Notes: generated by a model from the letters alone, not told the origin. Positions 1-8,873 are shown, counted from the stretch's first letter. The stretch is DNA of 64,000 nucleotides from Pseudomonas chlororaphis (GCA_001023535.1 CP011020.1:3981734-4045733); one strand, 5' to 3'. Made by a program: numbers and translations.

Positions 1-750
1 AGCCTGCCGGTCCAGCGCAGCGTGGAGCGTCGACCGCGCAGCGGTTTGTCAGTGCAGGAGTTTCGCGCTCGCTATCTGCCCCACGGCATCCCGGTGGTCA
101 TCAGCGATGCGCTGCAGGACTGGCCGTTGTTCAAGCTCAGCCGCGAGGAGTCCCTGGTGCACTTTGCGCAACTGCAGGGCATCACCCGCCATGGCGACTA
201 CGTGAAGAAAACCTTCTCCACCGAACGGGATTTCCGCTCCACCTCCATGGCCGACTTCATCGCCTCCCTCGACAGCCCCGCGGCCAAGAGCGCCAACGGT
301 GAGCCACCGGCGTACATGGGCAACAACATCCTGCCCGCGCAATTGCTGGAGCAGATCAAGTACCCGCCCTACTTCGACCCGGCGCTGTTCATCCCGCCGC
401 GCATCTGGATCGGCCCCAAGGGCACGCTGACACCGCTGCACCGCGACGACACCGACAACCTGTTCGCCCAGGTCTGGGGCCAGAAAACCTTCACCCTCGC
501 CGCGCCCCATCACCGCGAAGCCCTCGGCACCTGGTCCACCGCGCCCCAGGGCGGGCTCGACGGTTGCGACTTCAACCCCGACGCGCCGGACTACCAGCGC
601 TTCCCCCACGCCCGGGACGTCACATTCATGCGGGTGACACTGGAGGCCGGGGACTTGCTGTTCCTGCCTGAAGGCTGGTTCCACCAGGTAGCGTCGGTGT
701 CGACTTCGTTGTCGGTGAATTTCTGGGTGAATTCGGGGCGGGGTTGGTAG
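1..750 (+). CDS. Cupin-like (JmjC/cupin_8) domain protein, 5' end missing
   Basis: The frame is open to the left edge, and a GTG at position 22 lies within a typical start of this family (VERR..LS..EF..RYL), so the true start is probably outside the window. About 249 residues are visible. The metal ligands of the Fe(II)/2-oxoglutarate cupin_8 fold are present: an HxD motif in LHRDDTDN near residue 145, and a distal His in the WFHQV stretch near residue 230. The family hydroxylates protein or small-molecule substrates; the substrate here cannot be read from sequence. It is followed convergently by an MFS gene on the other strand. Confidence is high for the family and low for the exact role. 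Confidence 0.8.
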   Translation, partial: SLPVQRSVERRPRSGLSVQEFRARYLPHGIPVVISDALQDWPLFKLSREESLVHFAQLQGITRHGDYVKKTFSTERDFRSTSMADFIASLDSPAAKSANGEPPAYMGNNILPAQLLEQIKYPPYFDPALFIPPRIWIGPKGTLTPLHRDDTDNLFAQVWGQKTFTLAAPHHREALGTWSTAPQGGLDGCDFNPDAPDYQRFPHARDVTFMRVTLEAGDLLFLPEGWFHQVASVSTSLSVNFWVNSGRGW

Positions 751-785
751 CGGCAGATACCTTGGCACAATGCTCTTGTGGCTGA

Positions 786-1961
786 TCACTCTTTCAACCG
801 CCGATAACTCTGCACCGCCGCGCCCAACACCACCGCGCCGGCCACTATCGCCAGCCAGAACCCACTGCGCGCGCCAAAGGTGTCCACCAGCCAGCCGGAG
901 CCGGCCGCACCGATTGCCACGCCGATGCTCAGGCCGGTCACCAGCCAGGTCAGGCCTTCGGTCAGCCTGGCCGGCGGCACGAGGCGCTCCACCAGGGCCA
1001 TGGCGACGATCAGCGTCGGCGCAAAGGACAGCCCAGCGACGAACATCGCCGCCGACAACCCGGTGATATTGGACGCCAGCAACAACGGCAGCGTCGTCAA
1101 CCCCGTACCTGCCCCACCGTACAAAAACAGCAGCGGCAAGGGCAGCTTTGAACGAAGCGCACCGAAGGCCAATCCCGCCAGGCACGAACCGAAGGCATAC
1201 ACCGACAGTACGATACTCGCCGCCGCCGGTTGCCCCTGTTGCTGGGCGAACGCCACGCTGACCACATCCACCACGCCGACGATGATGCCCATGGCTATCA
1301 TCAACAGCAGCAACAACAGCACGTCACCCGAAGCGATGATCGAACCTTGGTGCTGGGCCTGATGCGGGTGCACCGGTGGCTCGGTGCCGCGCTGCAAGAC
1401 AAACGCCGTCACCCCAAGCGCCAGCGCCAGCACCGACGCCAGCGGCCCCGCCTCCGGAAACGCCACCACGCACAGACCCACCGACAGCGGCGGCCCGACG
1501 ATGAAACACACTTCATCGAGCACCGACTCCAGCGCATAGGCGGTGCGCAGTTGCGGCTGGCCACGGTACAACTCGGTCCAGCGCGCCCGCACCATGGCCG
1601 ACATGCTCGGCATGCAACCGGCCAGGGCGGCGAACACGAACAGCGTCCATTGAGGCGCCTGCAAGTGCGTGCACAGCAACAGCAGCGCCAGCGCCCCGCC
1701 ACCGAGTAGCGCGGCGATCGGCAAGACACGTCCTTGGCCGAAACGGTCGACCAGGCGCGACACCTGCGGTGCACAGAACGCGGTCGCCAAGGCAAACGTC
1801 GCCGCCACTGCACCGGCCAGGCCATAGCCGCCCTGCAATTGCGAGAGCATGGTGATCAGGCCGATGCCCGTCATGGAAATCGGCATGCGCGCCACCATGC
1901 CGGCCAGCACGAACCCCAGGCTGCCGGGGGCGTTGAACAGTTCGCGATAGGGGTTTGCCAT
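786..1961 (-). CDS. MFS transporter
   Basis: A 391-residue integral membrane protein with about twelve hydrophobic segments. It has the MFS loop-2/3 signature (RLVDRFGQGR near residue 68) and a second copy of that kind of loop near residue 360 (WLVDTFGARSG). It presumably exports or imports a small molecule by proton antiport; nothing in the sequence fixes the substrate. The ATG at 1961 has an AAGG about ten bases upstream. It is divergent from the SDR gene at 2122, so the 160-bp gap should hold both promoters. Length and composition are normal for the family. Confidence 0.85.
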   Translation of the reverse strand: MANPYRELFNAPGSLGFVLAGMVARMPISMTGIGLITMLSQLQGGYGLAGAVAATFALATAFCAPQVSRLVDRFGQGRVLPIAALLGGGALALLLLCTHLQAPQWTLFVFAALAGCMPSMSAMVRARWTELYRGQPQLRTAYALESVLDEVCFIVGPPLSVGLCVVAFPEAGPLASVLALALGVTAFVLQRGTEPPVHPHQAQHQGSIIASGDVLLLLLLMIAMGIIVGVVDVVSVAFAQQQGQPAAASIVLSVYAFGSCLAGLAFGALRSKLPLPLLFLYGGAGTGLTTLPLLLASNITGLSAAMFVAGLSFAPTLIVAMALVERLVPPARLTEGLTWLVTGLSIGVAIGAAGSGWLVDTFGARSGFWLAIVAGAVVLGAAVQSYRRLKE

Positions 1962-2121
1962 GGGCTACGGGCCTTAACAGGGGGCCTGCAACTTGCCACA
2001 AAGGACGACCACGGGGGAAGCGCCCAAATGTGGTGAGAATGTGAAGACTGTCTGGCACGAGTGAACTCTCCAGGCCTCACGCCAGTCAGCCTATAAAGCC
2101 GTCCAGTGAAGGTGCCCATTC

Positions 2122-2922
2122 ATGCAGATTTCCCTCGCCCAACAAGTCGCCCTCGTCACCGGCGCCAGTTCCGGCATTGGCGCCGGTGCCGCCAGGGCGT
2201 TGGCGGAAGCCGGTGCCGCCGTGGTGCTCAACTACCATTCCAGCGCCGGCCCGGCCGAAGACCTGGCTCGCGAGATCAATGACAACGGCGGGCGCGCCCT
2301 GGCCGTGGGGGCCGATGTCTCCCGGGAAGAGGACGTCGAACGGCTGTTCGCCAAGACCCTGGAGGCCTTTGGCACGCTGGATATCCTGGTGGCCAACTCC
2401 GGCCTGCAAAAAGATGCGGCCGCCGTCGACATGAGCCTGCAAGACTGGAACACCGTGATCGGCACCAACCTCACCGGCCAGTTCCTCTGCGCCCGCGCCG
2501 CCCTGCGCATCTTCACTCGCCAGGGCATTCGCCAGGGCGTGTCCCGGGCAGCGGGCAAAATTATCCACATGAGCTCGGTGCACCAGCGCATTCCCTGGGC
2601 CGGCCACGTCAACTACGCGGCCTCCAAGGGCGGTGTCGACCTGCTGATGCAGAGCCTGGCCCAGGAAACCAGCCACCAGCGCATCCGCATCAACAGCATC
2701 GCCCCCGGCGCCATCAGCACGGCCATCAACCGCGACGTCGTCGAAGGTGAACAGCGGCAGAAGCTGTTGGACCTGATCCCCTACGGCCGCGTCGGGGATG
2801 TGGAGGACGTTGCCAACGCAGTGGTGTGGCTGGCGTCGGATCTGTCCGACTATGTGGTGGGCACCACCTTGTTCATCGACGGCGGGATGAGCCTTTATCC
2901 GGGGTTTCGCGGCAATGGCTGA
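2122..2922 (+). CDS. SDR-family oxidoreductase (glucose 1-dehydrogenase-like)
   Basis: A 266-residue classical short-chain dehydrogenase. The N-terminal TGASSGIG cofactor motif (residues 14-21), the NSG equivalent of the NNAG motif near residue 92, the catalytic Ser in HMSSVH, and the YAASK catalytic Tyr-Lys pair near residue 175 are all present. The C-terminus (DYVVGTTLFIDGG) is typical of glucose/3-oxoacyl-reductase-like SDRs. GAAGGTG lies seven bases before the ATG. Its last eight bases overlap the start of the GH15 gene, so the two are translationally coupled; a shared role in carbohydrate or trehalose/maltooligosaccharide turnover is an inference from that pairing. Confidence 0.88.
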   Translation: MQISLAQQVALVTGASSGIGAGAARALAEAGAAVVLNYHSSAGPAEDLAREINDNGGRALAVGADVSREEDVERLFAKTLEAFGTLDILVANSGLQKDAAAVDMSLQDWNTVIGTNLTGQFLCARAALRIFTRQGIRQGVSRAAGKIIHMSSVHQRIPWAGHVNYAASKGGVDLLMQSLAQETSHQRIRINSIAPGAISTAINRDVVEGEQRQKLLDLIPYGRVGDVEDVANAVVWLASDLSDYVVGTTLFIDGGMSLYPGFRGNG

Positions 2923-4738
2923 TCATGACGAACCGCAAAGCCCCATCGAGAACCACGGCATCATCGGCGACATGCGCACCGCCGCTTTGGTCAACGACCG
3001 CGGCAGTGTCGATTTTTTCTGCTGGCCGGAATTCGACAGTCCGTCGATCTTCTGTTCGCTGCTGGACACTCCGGCGGCGGGTATTTTCCAACTCGCGCCA
3101 GACCTGCCGGACGCGCGTCGCCAGCAAATCTACCTGCCCGATACCAATGTTCTGCAAACCCGTTGGCTGAGTGACGGCGCCGTGGTGGAAATCACCGACC
3201 TGTTGCCCATCGGCGACACCGAGGATGACCTGCCCGTACTGATGCGCAAGGTGCACATGACCGTGGGCAGCGCGACGTTTCGCATGCGCTGCGCGGTGCG
3301 CCACGACTATGCCCGCGCCGCCACCCAAGCGCGCCAAGACCAGGCCCATGTCTGCTTCGAGGCGCCGGGGCAACCGAGCCTGCGCTTGTGTTCCGATCAG
3401 GCCATGACCCTGGACGGCGATGCGGCAGTGGCCGAATTTACCCTCGAACAAGGCCAGAGCGCCGAGTTCCTCTTGGGCGGCATCGACGACCCGCGGCTTC
3501 AGGACGACGTCAGCGGCATCTGCCTGGAACGGACCCTGGCGTTCTGGCGTGGCTGGATCGGCCAGTCCAACTATCGCGGGCGCTGGCGGGAAATGGTCAA
3601 CCGCTCCGCCCTGGCCTTGAAGCTGCTGACCTCGCGCAAACACGGCGCCATCCTCGCCGCCGCCACCTTCGGCCTGCCGGAAACCCGCGGCGGCGAACGC
3701 AACTGGGATTACCGCTACACCTGGATCCGCGACGCGTCCTTTACCGTCTATGCGTTCATGCGCCTGGGCTTCGTCGAAGAAGCCAACGCCTACATGCGCT
3801 GGTTACGGGGCCGGGTCAGCGACTGTTGCGAACAGCCGACCAAACTCAACATCCTGTATGGCCTGGACGGCCGGCTGGAGCTGCCCGAGAGCGAATTGCC
3901 GCACCTGAGCGGCTTCGGCAATGCGCAGCCGGTGCGCATCGGCAACCTGGCCTACCAGCAGATCCAGTTGGATATCTTCGGCGAACTGATGGACGCGGTG
4001 TACCTGGTCAACAAGTACGGCGAGGCCATTTCGCACCAAGGCTGGAAACACACGGTCGAGGTGATCGACCAGGTGTGCGAGGTCTGGCAGGACGCCGACG
4101 TCGGCATCTGGGAAATGCGCGGCGAGAAACAGCATTTCCTGCATTCGCGACTGATGTGCTGGGTCGCCGTCGACCGCGCCATCCGCCTCGCCGAAAAACG
4201 CTCCCTGCCCGCCCCGTTCGCCCGCTGGGATGAGACCCGCCAGGCGATCTACGAAGACATCTGGACAAACTTCTGGAACGACGAACACCAGCATTTCGTC
4301 CAGCGCCTGGGCAGCACCGCCCTCGACGGCTCGATGTTGCTGATGCCTTTGGTCCGTTTCGTCAGCGCCCGCGACCCGCGCTGGCTCTCCACCCTGGACG
4401 CCATTGAAAAGAGCCTGGTGCGCGACGGCATGGTGTACCGCTACCGCAACGACGACAGCCCCATCGACGGCCTCAGCGGCACCGAAGGCTCCTTCGCCGC
4501 CTGCTCGTTCTGGTACGTCGAATGCCTCGCCCGCGCCGGCCGCGTGGAAAAAGCCCAGTTGGAGTTCGAACAACTGCTGCGCTACGCCAACCCCCTGGGG
4601 CTGTACGCCGAAGAATTCGACAGCCACGGCTATCACCTGGGCAACACCCCCCAGGCCCTGACTAACCTGGCACTGATCAGCGCGGCAAGTTTCCTGGATC
4701 GCAAGTTGAGTGGGGAGAAAAATCATTGGCAGCCGTGA
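2915..4738 (+). CDS. Glycoside hydrolase family 15 protein
   Basis: A 607-residue protein with the two-part architecture of bacterial GH15 enzymes. An N-terminal beta-sandwich (roughly residues 1-220, opening NHGIIGDMRTAALV) is followed by an (alpha/alpha)6 barrel. Barrel landmarks are GGERNWDYRYTWIRD near residue 255, GIWEMRGEKQHF near residue 395 with the likely catalytic Glu, and GLSGTEGSFAACSFW near residue 520 with the second catalytic Glu. Family members hydrolyse alpha-linked glucosides (glucoamylase, trehalase and related activities). Substrate cannot be assigned. No signal peptide is seen, so it acts in the cytoplasm. It is co-transcribed with, and overlaps, the upstream SDR gene. 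Confidence 0.88.
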   Translation: MADHDEPQSPIENHGIIGDMRTAALVNDRGSVDFFCWPEFDSPSIFCSLLDTPAAGIFQLAPDLPDARRQQIYLPDTNVLQTRWLSDGAVVEITDLLPIGDTEDDLPVLMRKVHMTVGSATFRMRCAVRHDYARAATQARQDQAHVCFEAPGQPSLRLCSDQAMTLDGDAAVAEFTLEQGQSAEFLLGGIDDPRLQDDVSGICLERTLAFWRGWIGQSNYRGRWREMVNRSALALKLLTSRKHGAILAAATFGLPETRGGERNWDYRYTWIRDASFTVYAFMRLGFVEEANAYMRWLRGRVSDCCEQPTKLNILYGLDGRLELPESELPHLSGFGNAQPVRIGNLAYQQIQLDIFGELMDAVYLVNKYGEAISHQGWKHTVEVIDQVCEVWQDADVGIWEMRGEKQHFLHSRLMCWVAVDRAIRLAEKRSLPAPFARWDETRQAIYEDIWTNFWNDEHQHFVQRLGSTALDGSMLLMPLVRFVSARDPRWLSTLDAIEKSLVRDGMVYRYRNDDSPIDGLSGTEGSFAACSFWYVECLARAGRVEKAQLEFEQLLRYANPLGLYAEEFDSHGYHLGNTPQALTNLALISAASFLDRKLSGEKNHWQP

Positions 4739-4770
4739 GCTGCATAACCACGCGCCCAAATAGATACCTT

Positions 4771-4863
4771 GTGGCGAGGGAGCTTGCTCCCGCTCGACTG
4801 CGCAGCAGGCGCAAGATGCCTGGGGCCGCTGCGCAGCCCAACGGGAGCAAGCTCCCTCGCCAC
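4771..4863. repeat. REPIN (inverted REP pair, class A)
   Basis: Two convergent REP palindromes beginning GTGGCGAGGGAGCTTGCTCC flank a short spacer that itself forms a hairpin (GCTGCGCAG). It lies in the gap between two convergent genes. The same class recurs at 5546, 15190, 22401, 28568, 31392 and 53532. Confidence 0.9.
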
Positions 4864-4878
4864 GGGACGGCGGGTCAG

Positions 4879-5238
4879 TTAACGGGGCAGCTCCACATCA
4901 TCCAGCGCCCGGTCAGCCAGCAACGCACCCAACTCGATCAACTGCAAAATCCCCAGTGCCACATGCCGTCGCGAGCCCTCCAGTTCGAATGCCAGGTCAC
5001 TGACCATGGCGTTGGCCGAGGCCAAGGTTTCGCTGAGGCTGGTCAGCACCGATTCGGTATTGAGGCCCGGGACCACTGAAAATACCTGCCCATCCTGGGT
5101 GTCGGGCTTGGCCGGGGTCGCGGCAGACAAATGCGCGTCCAACGCCCGGTCGGCGGCTTCGCGGAGTTTTTGGGTATTGAAGGTGGTGTAGGCGGAAAGG
5201 TTTTCGGCTTTTGGAGGGTTGGGGGTGATCTTGACCAT
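4879..5238 (-). CDS. DUF6124-family protein
   Basis: A small Pseudomonas-specific protein (119 residues). It opens with MVKITPNPP and carries a central N-T-E-S helix and a C-terminal alpha-helical half ending in ALDDVELPR. Function is unknown in the family. An in-frame ATG five codons upstream (5253) overlaps the GGAG ribosome-binding sequence, which sits nine bases before the ATG at 5238; 5238 is therefore chosen. No signal peptide or membrane segment is seen. These genes occur in many paralogous copies per Pseudomonas genome. Confidence 0.8.
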   Translation of the reverse strand: MVKITPNPPKAENLSAYTTFNTQKLREAADRALDAHLSAATPAKPDTQDGQVFSVVPGLNTESVLTSLSETLASANAMVSDLAFELEGSRRHVALGILQLIELGALLADRALDDVELPR

Positions 5239-5545
5239 GACATGAATCTCCATTCAACGGTGGAGTTCGCCATTCCGCGACCAAGCAGAGGGTGGCGAAC
5301 TGTACGCAGGTTGGTCGACCAGGGAATGGAAACCCGGCAGGGCCCAAAGCCCTCCCACGCACAGTCAGCCATAAAGCAGACAACCGCTCACGCGGCATCG
5401 TGCGCCATTCTAAACCCGGGCGACCAAACCCGGTCGCTGATTTTGCAGCGACCATCAAAGCCTATCCCCGGTGTTTCCTAACCGACAACCGCCACGACTC
5501 GTCAGAAAATTCCTTTCCACCCAATTTTTTGTAGGACACCCACCC
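5239..5545. other. Intergenic stretch without a recognisable gene
   Basis: About 300 bp upstream of the DUF6124 gene. It should contain that gene's promoter, but I see no coding frame, strong hairpin or repeat before the REPIN at 5546. Confidence 0.5.
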
Positions 5546-5639
5546 GTGGCGAGGGAGCTTGCTCCCGCTCGACTGCGCAGCAGGCGCAAGATGCCTGGGG
5601 GCGCTGCGCAACCTGAGCGGGAACAAGCGCCCTCGCCAC
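5546..5639. repeat. REPIN (class A)
   Basis: Inverted pair of REP palindromes, nearly identical in arms and inner spacer (GACTGCGCAGCAGGCGCAAG) to the one at 4771. The second arm carries substitutions (AACAAGCGCC instead of AGCAAGCTCC). The close match suggests recent duplication of one REPIN around the DUF6124 gene. Confidence 0.88.
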
Positions 5640-5716
5640 AGGTGCAGTACCTCGGTTATGCGGGTCCCTTTATCCGCGACTAGGTTGCGAGCCCCCCAAA
5701 CCCCTCCTAAGATCGA

Positions 5717-5732
5717 TGCACCCATGGGTGCA
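5717..5732. promoter_or_regulatory. Perfect 16-bp palindrome upstream of a hypothetical gene
   Basis: TGCACCCATGGGTGCA is a perfect inverted repeat lying 37 bp before the ATG at 5769. Size and placement fit an operator for a dimeric repressor, but no regulator is assigned. Confidence 0.4.
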
Positions 5733-5768
5733 GCGGAGCTGCCCGACAACCCGACTCAAGGATCCGAC

Positions 5769-6146
5769 ATGTCCCGTATACAACGCCCCATCACCACTGC
5801 GCCCCGAACAGGCCTGACTCGCGAAGACCTCTGGGAAGGCCAGGACCGGGGGCTGATCAAATGCTGGGAAATCGGTCGCGAGCGCGCGACGCGGTTTCCC
5901 GAGCTGGCCCAACGCTGCCTGGCCGGCGAGTTGCCGGTGCTGGGTTGGAAAGGCGGCGTGAGCCGCAGCCTGAAGAAGAACGAAAAATTCGGCTGCCTCA
6001 AGTACCTCGCCCAATGGCAAGGCCTGCGGGGCGAAGACCTGGACATCGACTTGTCCCAGGAGCGTACGCTGACGTGCTCCAGCACGAACATGATCGTGAC
6101 ATTCACGCCGGATCGGACCAAATACGTGAACCAGGAACCCGCCTGA
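5769..6146 (+). CDS. Hypothetical protein
   Basis: 125 residues starting MSRIQRPITTAP, rich in charged residues. It contains a WEGQDRGLIKCWEIGRE segment and a C-terminal beta-like tail (LTCSSTNMIVTFTPDRTKY). The frame is open further upstream, but the upstream part covers a REPIN and is unlikely to be translated; the ATG at 5769 is the first sensible start. No domain is recognised, and there is no signal peptide or membrane segment. It lies 28 bp upstream of the alpha/beta hydrolase gene in the same direction, so the two may share a transcript. Confidence 0.6.
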   Translation: MSRIQRPITTAPRTGLTREDLWEGQDRGLIKCWEIGRERATRFPELAQRCLAGELPVLGWKGGVSRSLKKNEKFGCLKYLAQWQGLRGEDLDIDLSQERTLTCSSTNMIVTFTPDRTKYVNQEPA

Positions 6147-6174
6147 GCACCGCCAGGCGCTGCCGGAGACCGAT

Positions 6175-7077
6175 ATGAACCTAGCGCCAACCGTCAGCTA
6201 CGCGGTGACACCGCTGCTGCGCATCGCCTACGAGGAACACGGGCCGGCCAGCGGCGAGCCAGTGATCCTGCTGCACGGCTTCCCCTACGACCCCAGGGCC
6301 TTCGATGACGTCGCCCCGGCGTTGGCCCAGCGCGGCTATCGAGTCCTCGTGCCCTACCTGCGCGGCTATGGCCCGACCCGGTTCAACAACCCGGCGATCA
6401 TGCGTTCCGGCCAACAGGCGGCGCTGGCCCAGGACCTGCTGGACCTGATGGACGTGCTGGGCATCGGCCAGGCGACGTTGTGCGGTTATGACTGGGGCGG
6501 CCGGGCGGCGTGCATCGTCGCCGCGTTGTGGCCGGAGCGCGTGCGCGGCCTAGTGACCGGCGATGGCTACAACCTGCAGGACATCCCCCACTCGACGCAA
6601 CCGCTGGCCCCGGAAACCGAATATCGCCTGTGGTACCAGTATTATTTCCACACCGCACGGGGCGTCGAAGGGCTGACGAAAAATCGCCGTGAGTTGTGCG
6701 AATTGCTCTGGCGCCTGTGGTCACCCACCTGGGCCCGGGGCGCGCAATGCTATCCCCTCAGCGCCCCGTCGTTCGACAACCCGGACTTCGTCGAGGTGGT
6801 GATTCATTCCTACCGCCATCGCTTCATGTATGCGCCGGGGGACCCGACCCTGGAATGGATGGAGGAACGGCTCGCGGCACAACCGTTAATCAGCGTGCCG
6901 AGCATTTCCCTCTGCGGCGCCGACGACGGCGTGGGCCCCGCCCCTGAACAAGATGAGGACGCGGCACATTTCAGCGGTGCTTATGAACGGCGGGTGCTGG
7001 CCGGCGTGGGCCACAACATCCCCCAGGAAGCACCCGAAGCCACGCTCAAGGCATTGCTGGATCTGCTTGAAGGCTGA
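6175..7077 (+). CDS. Alpha/beta hydrolase (epoxide hydrolase/haloalkane dehalogenase type)
   Basis: A 300-residue alpha/beta-hydrolase. The oxyanion motif HGFPYD lies near residue 40. The nucleophile elbow GYDWGG, near residue 105, carries Asp rather than Ser, which is typical of epoxide hydrolases and haloalkane dehalogenases. The acid lies in the CGADDG region, and the final His is in VGHNIPQEAPE near residue 280. Substrate is unknown. No export signal is present. The last 32 bases overlap the 3' end of the convergent glxA-type regulator gene, so the two stop codons sit inside each other's coding sequence. Confidence 0.85.
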   Translation: MNLAPTVSYAVTPLLRIAYEEHGPASGEPVILLHGFPYDPRAFDDVAPALAQRGYRVLVPYLRGYGPTRFNNPAIMRSGQQAALAQDLLDLMDVLGIGQATLCGYDWGGRAACIVAALWPERVRGLVTGDGYNLQDIPHSTQPLAPETEYRLWYQYYFHTARGVEGLTKNRRELCELLWRLWSPTWARGAQCYPLSAPSFDNPDFVEVVIHSYRHRFMYAPGDPTLEWMEERLAAQPLISVPSISLCGADDGVGPAPEQDEDAAHFSGAYERRVLAGVGHNIPQEAPEATLKALLDLLEG

Positions 7078-8038
7078 CCGAAAACCGCTCGCGATACGCC
7101 TGGGGCGTCACCCCCATGGCCCGCAGGAAGCTGCGGCGCAGGGTTTCTTCGCTGCCAAAGCCGCACTGCATCGCCACCCGCTTGATCGGCACCACAGTAT
7201 CGGCGAGCAGGCGGCGCGCGGTTTCCACACGAATCAATTCGACGGCCCGCGCCGGAGTCTGGCCGGTGTCGGCGCGGTAGTGACGCACGAAACTGCGCTC
7301 GCTCATGCCCACCTCGGCGGCCAGGCTCGGCAAGCCCAGGTCACAGGTCAGATGCTCGGCGATCCAGGCATGCAGTTCATCAAACCGGCCGCCGTTTTTC
7401 TGCAGTGACAGCGTCACGCTGAACTGCGACTGCCCGCCCGGCCGCTTGAGGAACACCACCAGGTGCCGGGCGACCTCCAGGGCCACGGCGCGCCCCAGGT
7501 CATCCTCAACCAGGGCCAGGGCCAGGTCGATACCGGCCGTGACACCCGCCGAGGTCCAGACCGGGCCATCGTTGATGAAGATCGGGTTGGGTTCGACTTT
7601 GAGTTGCGGGTGCTGTTCGGCCAACTGTTCGCAGCGGGTCCAGTGGGTGACCACGCGCCGCCCGTCCAGCCATCCGCTGGCGGCCAGCAGGAACGCGCCT
7701 GTGCACACGGACGCCACCCGCCGCGAACGCGTGCCGTGATCCTTGACCCAAGCCACCAGCGCCGGATCCTTCGCCGCCTCGTACACGCCCCAGCCGCCGG
7801 CAATCAGCAGCGTGTCGCTGCGCTCGGTCGGCAGCGGTTCGGCCATCAGCGCCAACCCGGCAGAAGACATCACCGCTCCGCCGCCTACGGCGACCACCGT
7901 CGGCGCATAAGGCAACGGCAGGCCTTGCTGGCGAGCCAGGTCATTGGCCGATGCGAACACCTGCAACGGCCCGGTGACATCGAGCACTTGCACGTTGGCG
8001 AAGGCCAGGACATGAACGGATTTAGGGGTGTTGGGCAT
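7046..8038 (-). CDS. GlxA-family transcriptional regulator (DJ-1/PfpI + AraC HTH)
   Basis: A 330-residue two-domain regulator. The N-terminal DJ-1/PfpI-like amidotransferase fold (about residues 8-190) contains SVCTGAFLLAASGWLDG with the family Cys. The C-terminal AraC double helix-turn-helix (about residues 225-320) contains MSERSFVRHYRADTG and CGFGSEETLRRSFLRAMG. Members often regulate amino-compound or nitrile-related catabolism. It is divergent from isonitrile hydratase across a 99-bp gap, which makes that gene the obvious target. Its 3' end overlaps the alpha/beta hydrolase gene by 32 bp. Confidence 0.88.
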   Translation of the reverse strand: MPNTPKSVHVLAFANVQVLDVTGPLQVFASANDLARQQGLPLPYAPTVVAVGGGAVMSSAGLALMAEPLPTERSDTLLIAGGWGVYEAAKDPALVAWVKDHGTRSRRVASVCTGAFLLAASGWLDGRRVVTHWTRCEQLAEQHPQLKVEPNPIFINDGPVWTSAGVTAGIDLALALVEDDLGRAVALEVARHLVVFLKRPGGQSQFSVTLSLQKNGGRFDELHAWIAEHLTCDLGLPSLAAEVGMSERSFVRHYRADTGQTPARAVELIRVETARRLLADTVVPIKRVAMQCGFGSEETLRRSFLRAMGVTPQAYRERFSVSLQADPAMP

Positions 8039-8137
8039 ATTGGCGTGATTCGTGGGGTTATTGGCGTACTCGCCAGAGCCTAAGGGCCTAAAGTGAAATC
8101 GTCCAGCCCCCGGGCATTACTCAAGGAGAAAAGCATC

Positions 8138-8827
8138 ATGACGCTGCACATCGGTTTACTGCTGTTTCCCCAAGTCCAGCAGTTGGACCTGACCGGACCG
8201 TATGACGTGCTGGCCTCGCTGCCGGACGTGAAAGTGCACCTGATCTGGAAAGACTTGGCGCCAGTCACCTCCAGCACCGGCCTGGTGCTGCTGCCAACGA
8301 CCACATTCCAAGACTGCCCGAGGCTCGACGCGATCTGCGTCCCGGGTGGCACCGGTGTCGGGGCATTAATGGAGGATGAGCAGGTCCTGGACTTCATCAG
8401 GCAACAGGCTAGCCATGCGCGGTACATCACCTCGGTGTGCACCGGTTCGCTGGTGCTCGGTGCCGCTGGCTTGCTGCAAGGGAAACGAGCCACCACCCAC
8501 TGGGCCTATCACAGCTTGCTGCAAACCCTGGGTGCGACCCCGGTCAAGGAGCGCGTGGTGCGTGACGGCAACCTGATCACCGGCGGTGGCATCACGGCGG
8601 GCATCGACTTCGCGTTGACCCTGGCAGCCGAGCTGTTCGACCAGCCCACGGCCGAGTTGGTCCAGTTGCAATTGGAATACGCTCCGGCGCCGCCGTTCGA
8701 TGCCGGCAGCCCCGAGACCGCACCGGTGTCAATCCTGGAGGAAGCGCACCGGCGTACGGCGGAATCGTTCCGGGTACGCTCGCAGATTACCCAACGCGCC
8801 GCCGCACGATTGTCCATCACCGCCTAG
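8138..8827 (+). CDS. inhA: Isonitrile hydratase
   Basis: A 229-residue DJ-1/PfpI-family enzyme that hydrates isonitriles to N-substituted formamides. The sequence closely follows the P. putida enzyme as I know it. Asp17 (QLDLTGPYD), Cys101 and Thr102 (TSVCTGSLVLG), which are the catalytic residues of InhA, fall at the expected positions when translation starts at 8138. AAGGAG lies ten bases before that ATG; the in-frame ATG at 8093 has no such site. The protein is cytoplasmic, with no signal peptide. The divergent GlxA-type regulator shares the DJ-1 fold and probably controls this gene. Confidence 0.92.
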   Translation: MTLHIGLLLFPQVQQLDLTGPYDVLASLPDVKVHLIWKDLAPVTSSTGLVLLPTTTFQDCPRLDAICVPGGTGVGALMEDEQVLDFIRQQASHARYITSVCTGSLVLGAAGLLQGKRATTHWAYHSLLQTLGATPVKERVVRDGNLITGGGITAGIDFALTLAAELFDQPTAELVQLQLEYAPAPPFDAGSPETAPVSILEEAHRRTAESFRVRSQITQRAAARLSITA

Positions 8828-8873
8828 TGACCCGTGGCGAGCGGAGCAGTCCGCTCGCCACCGAAGGCCACGC

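Noticed and set aside
49..1185. Minus-strand frame over the cupin and MFS region
   Set aside because: It overlaps two genes with clear domains and translates to low-complexity sequence.
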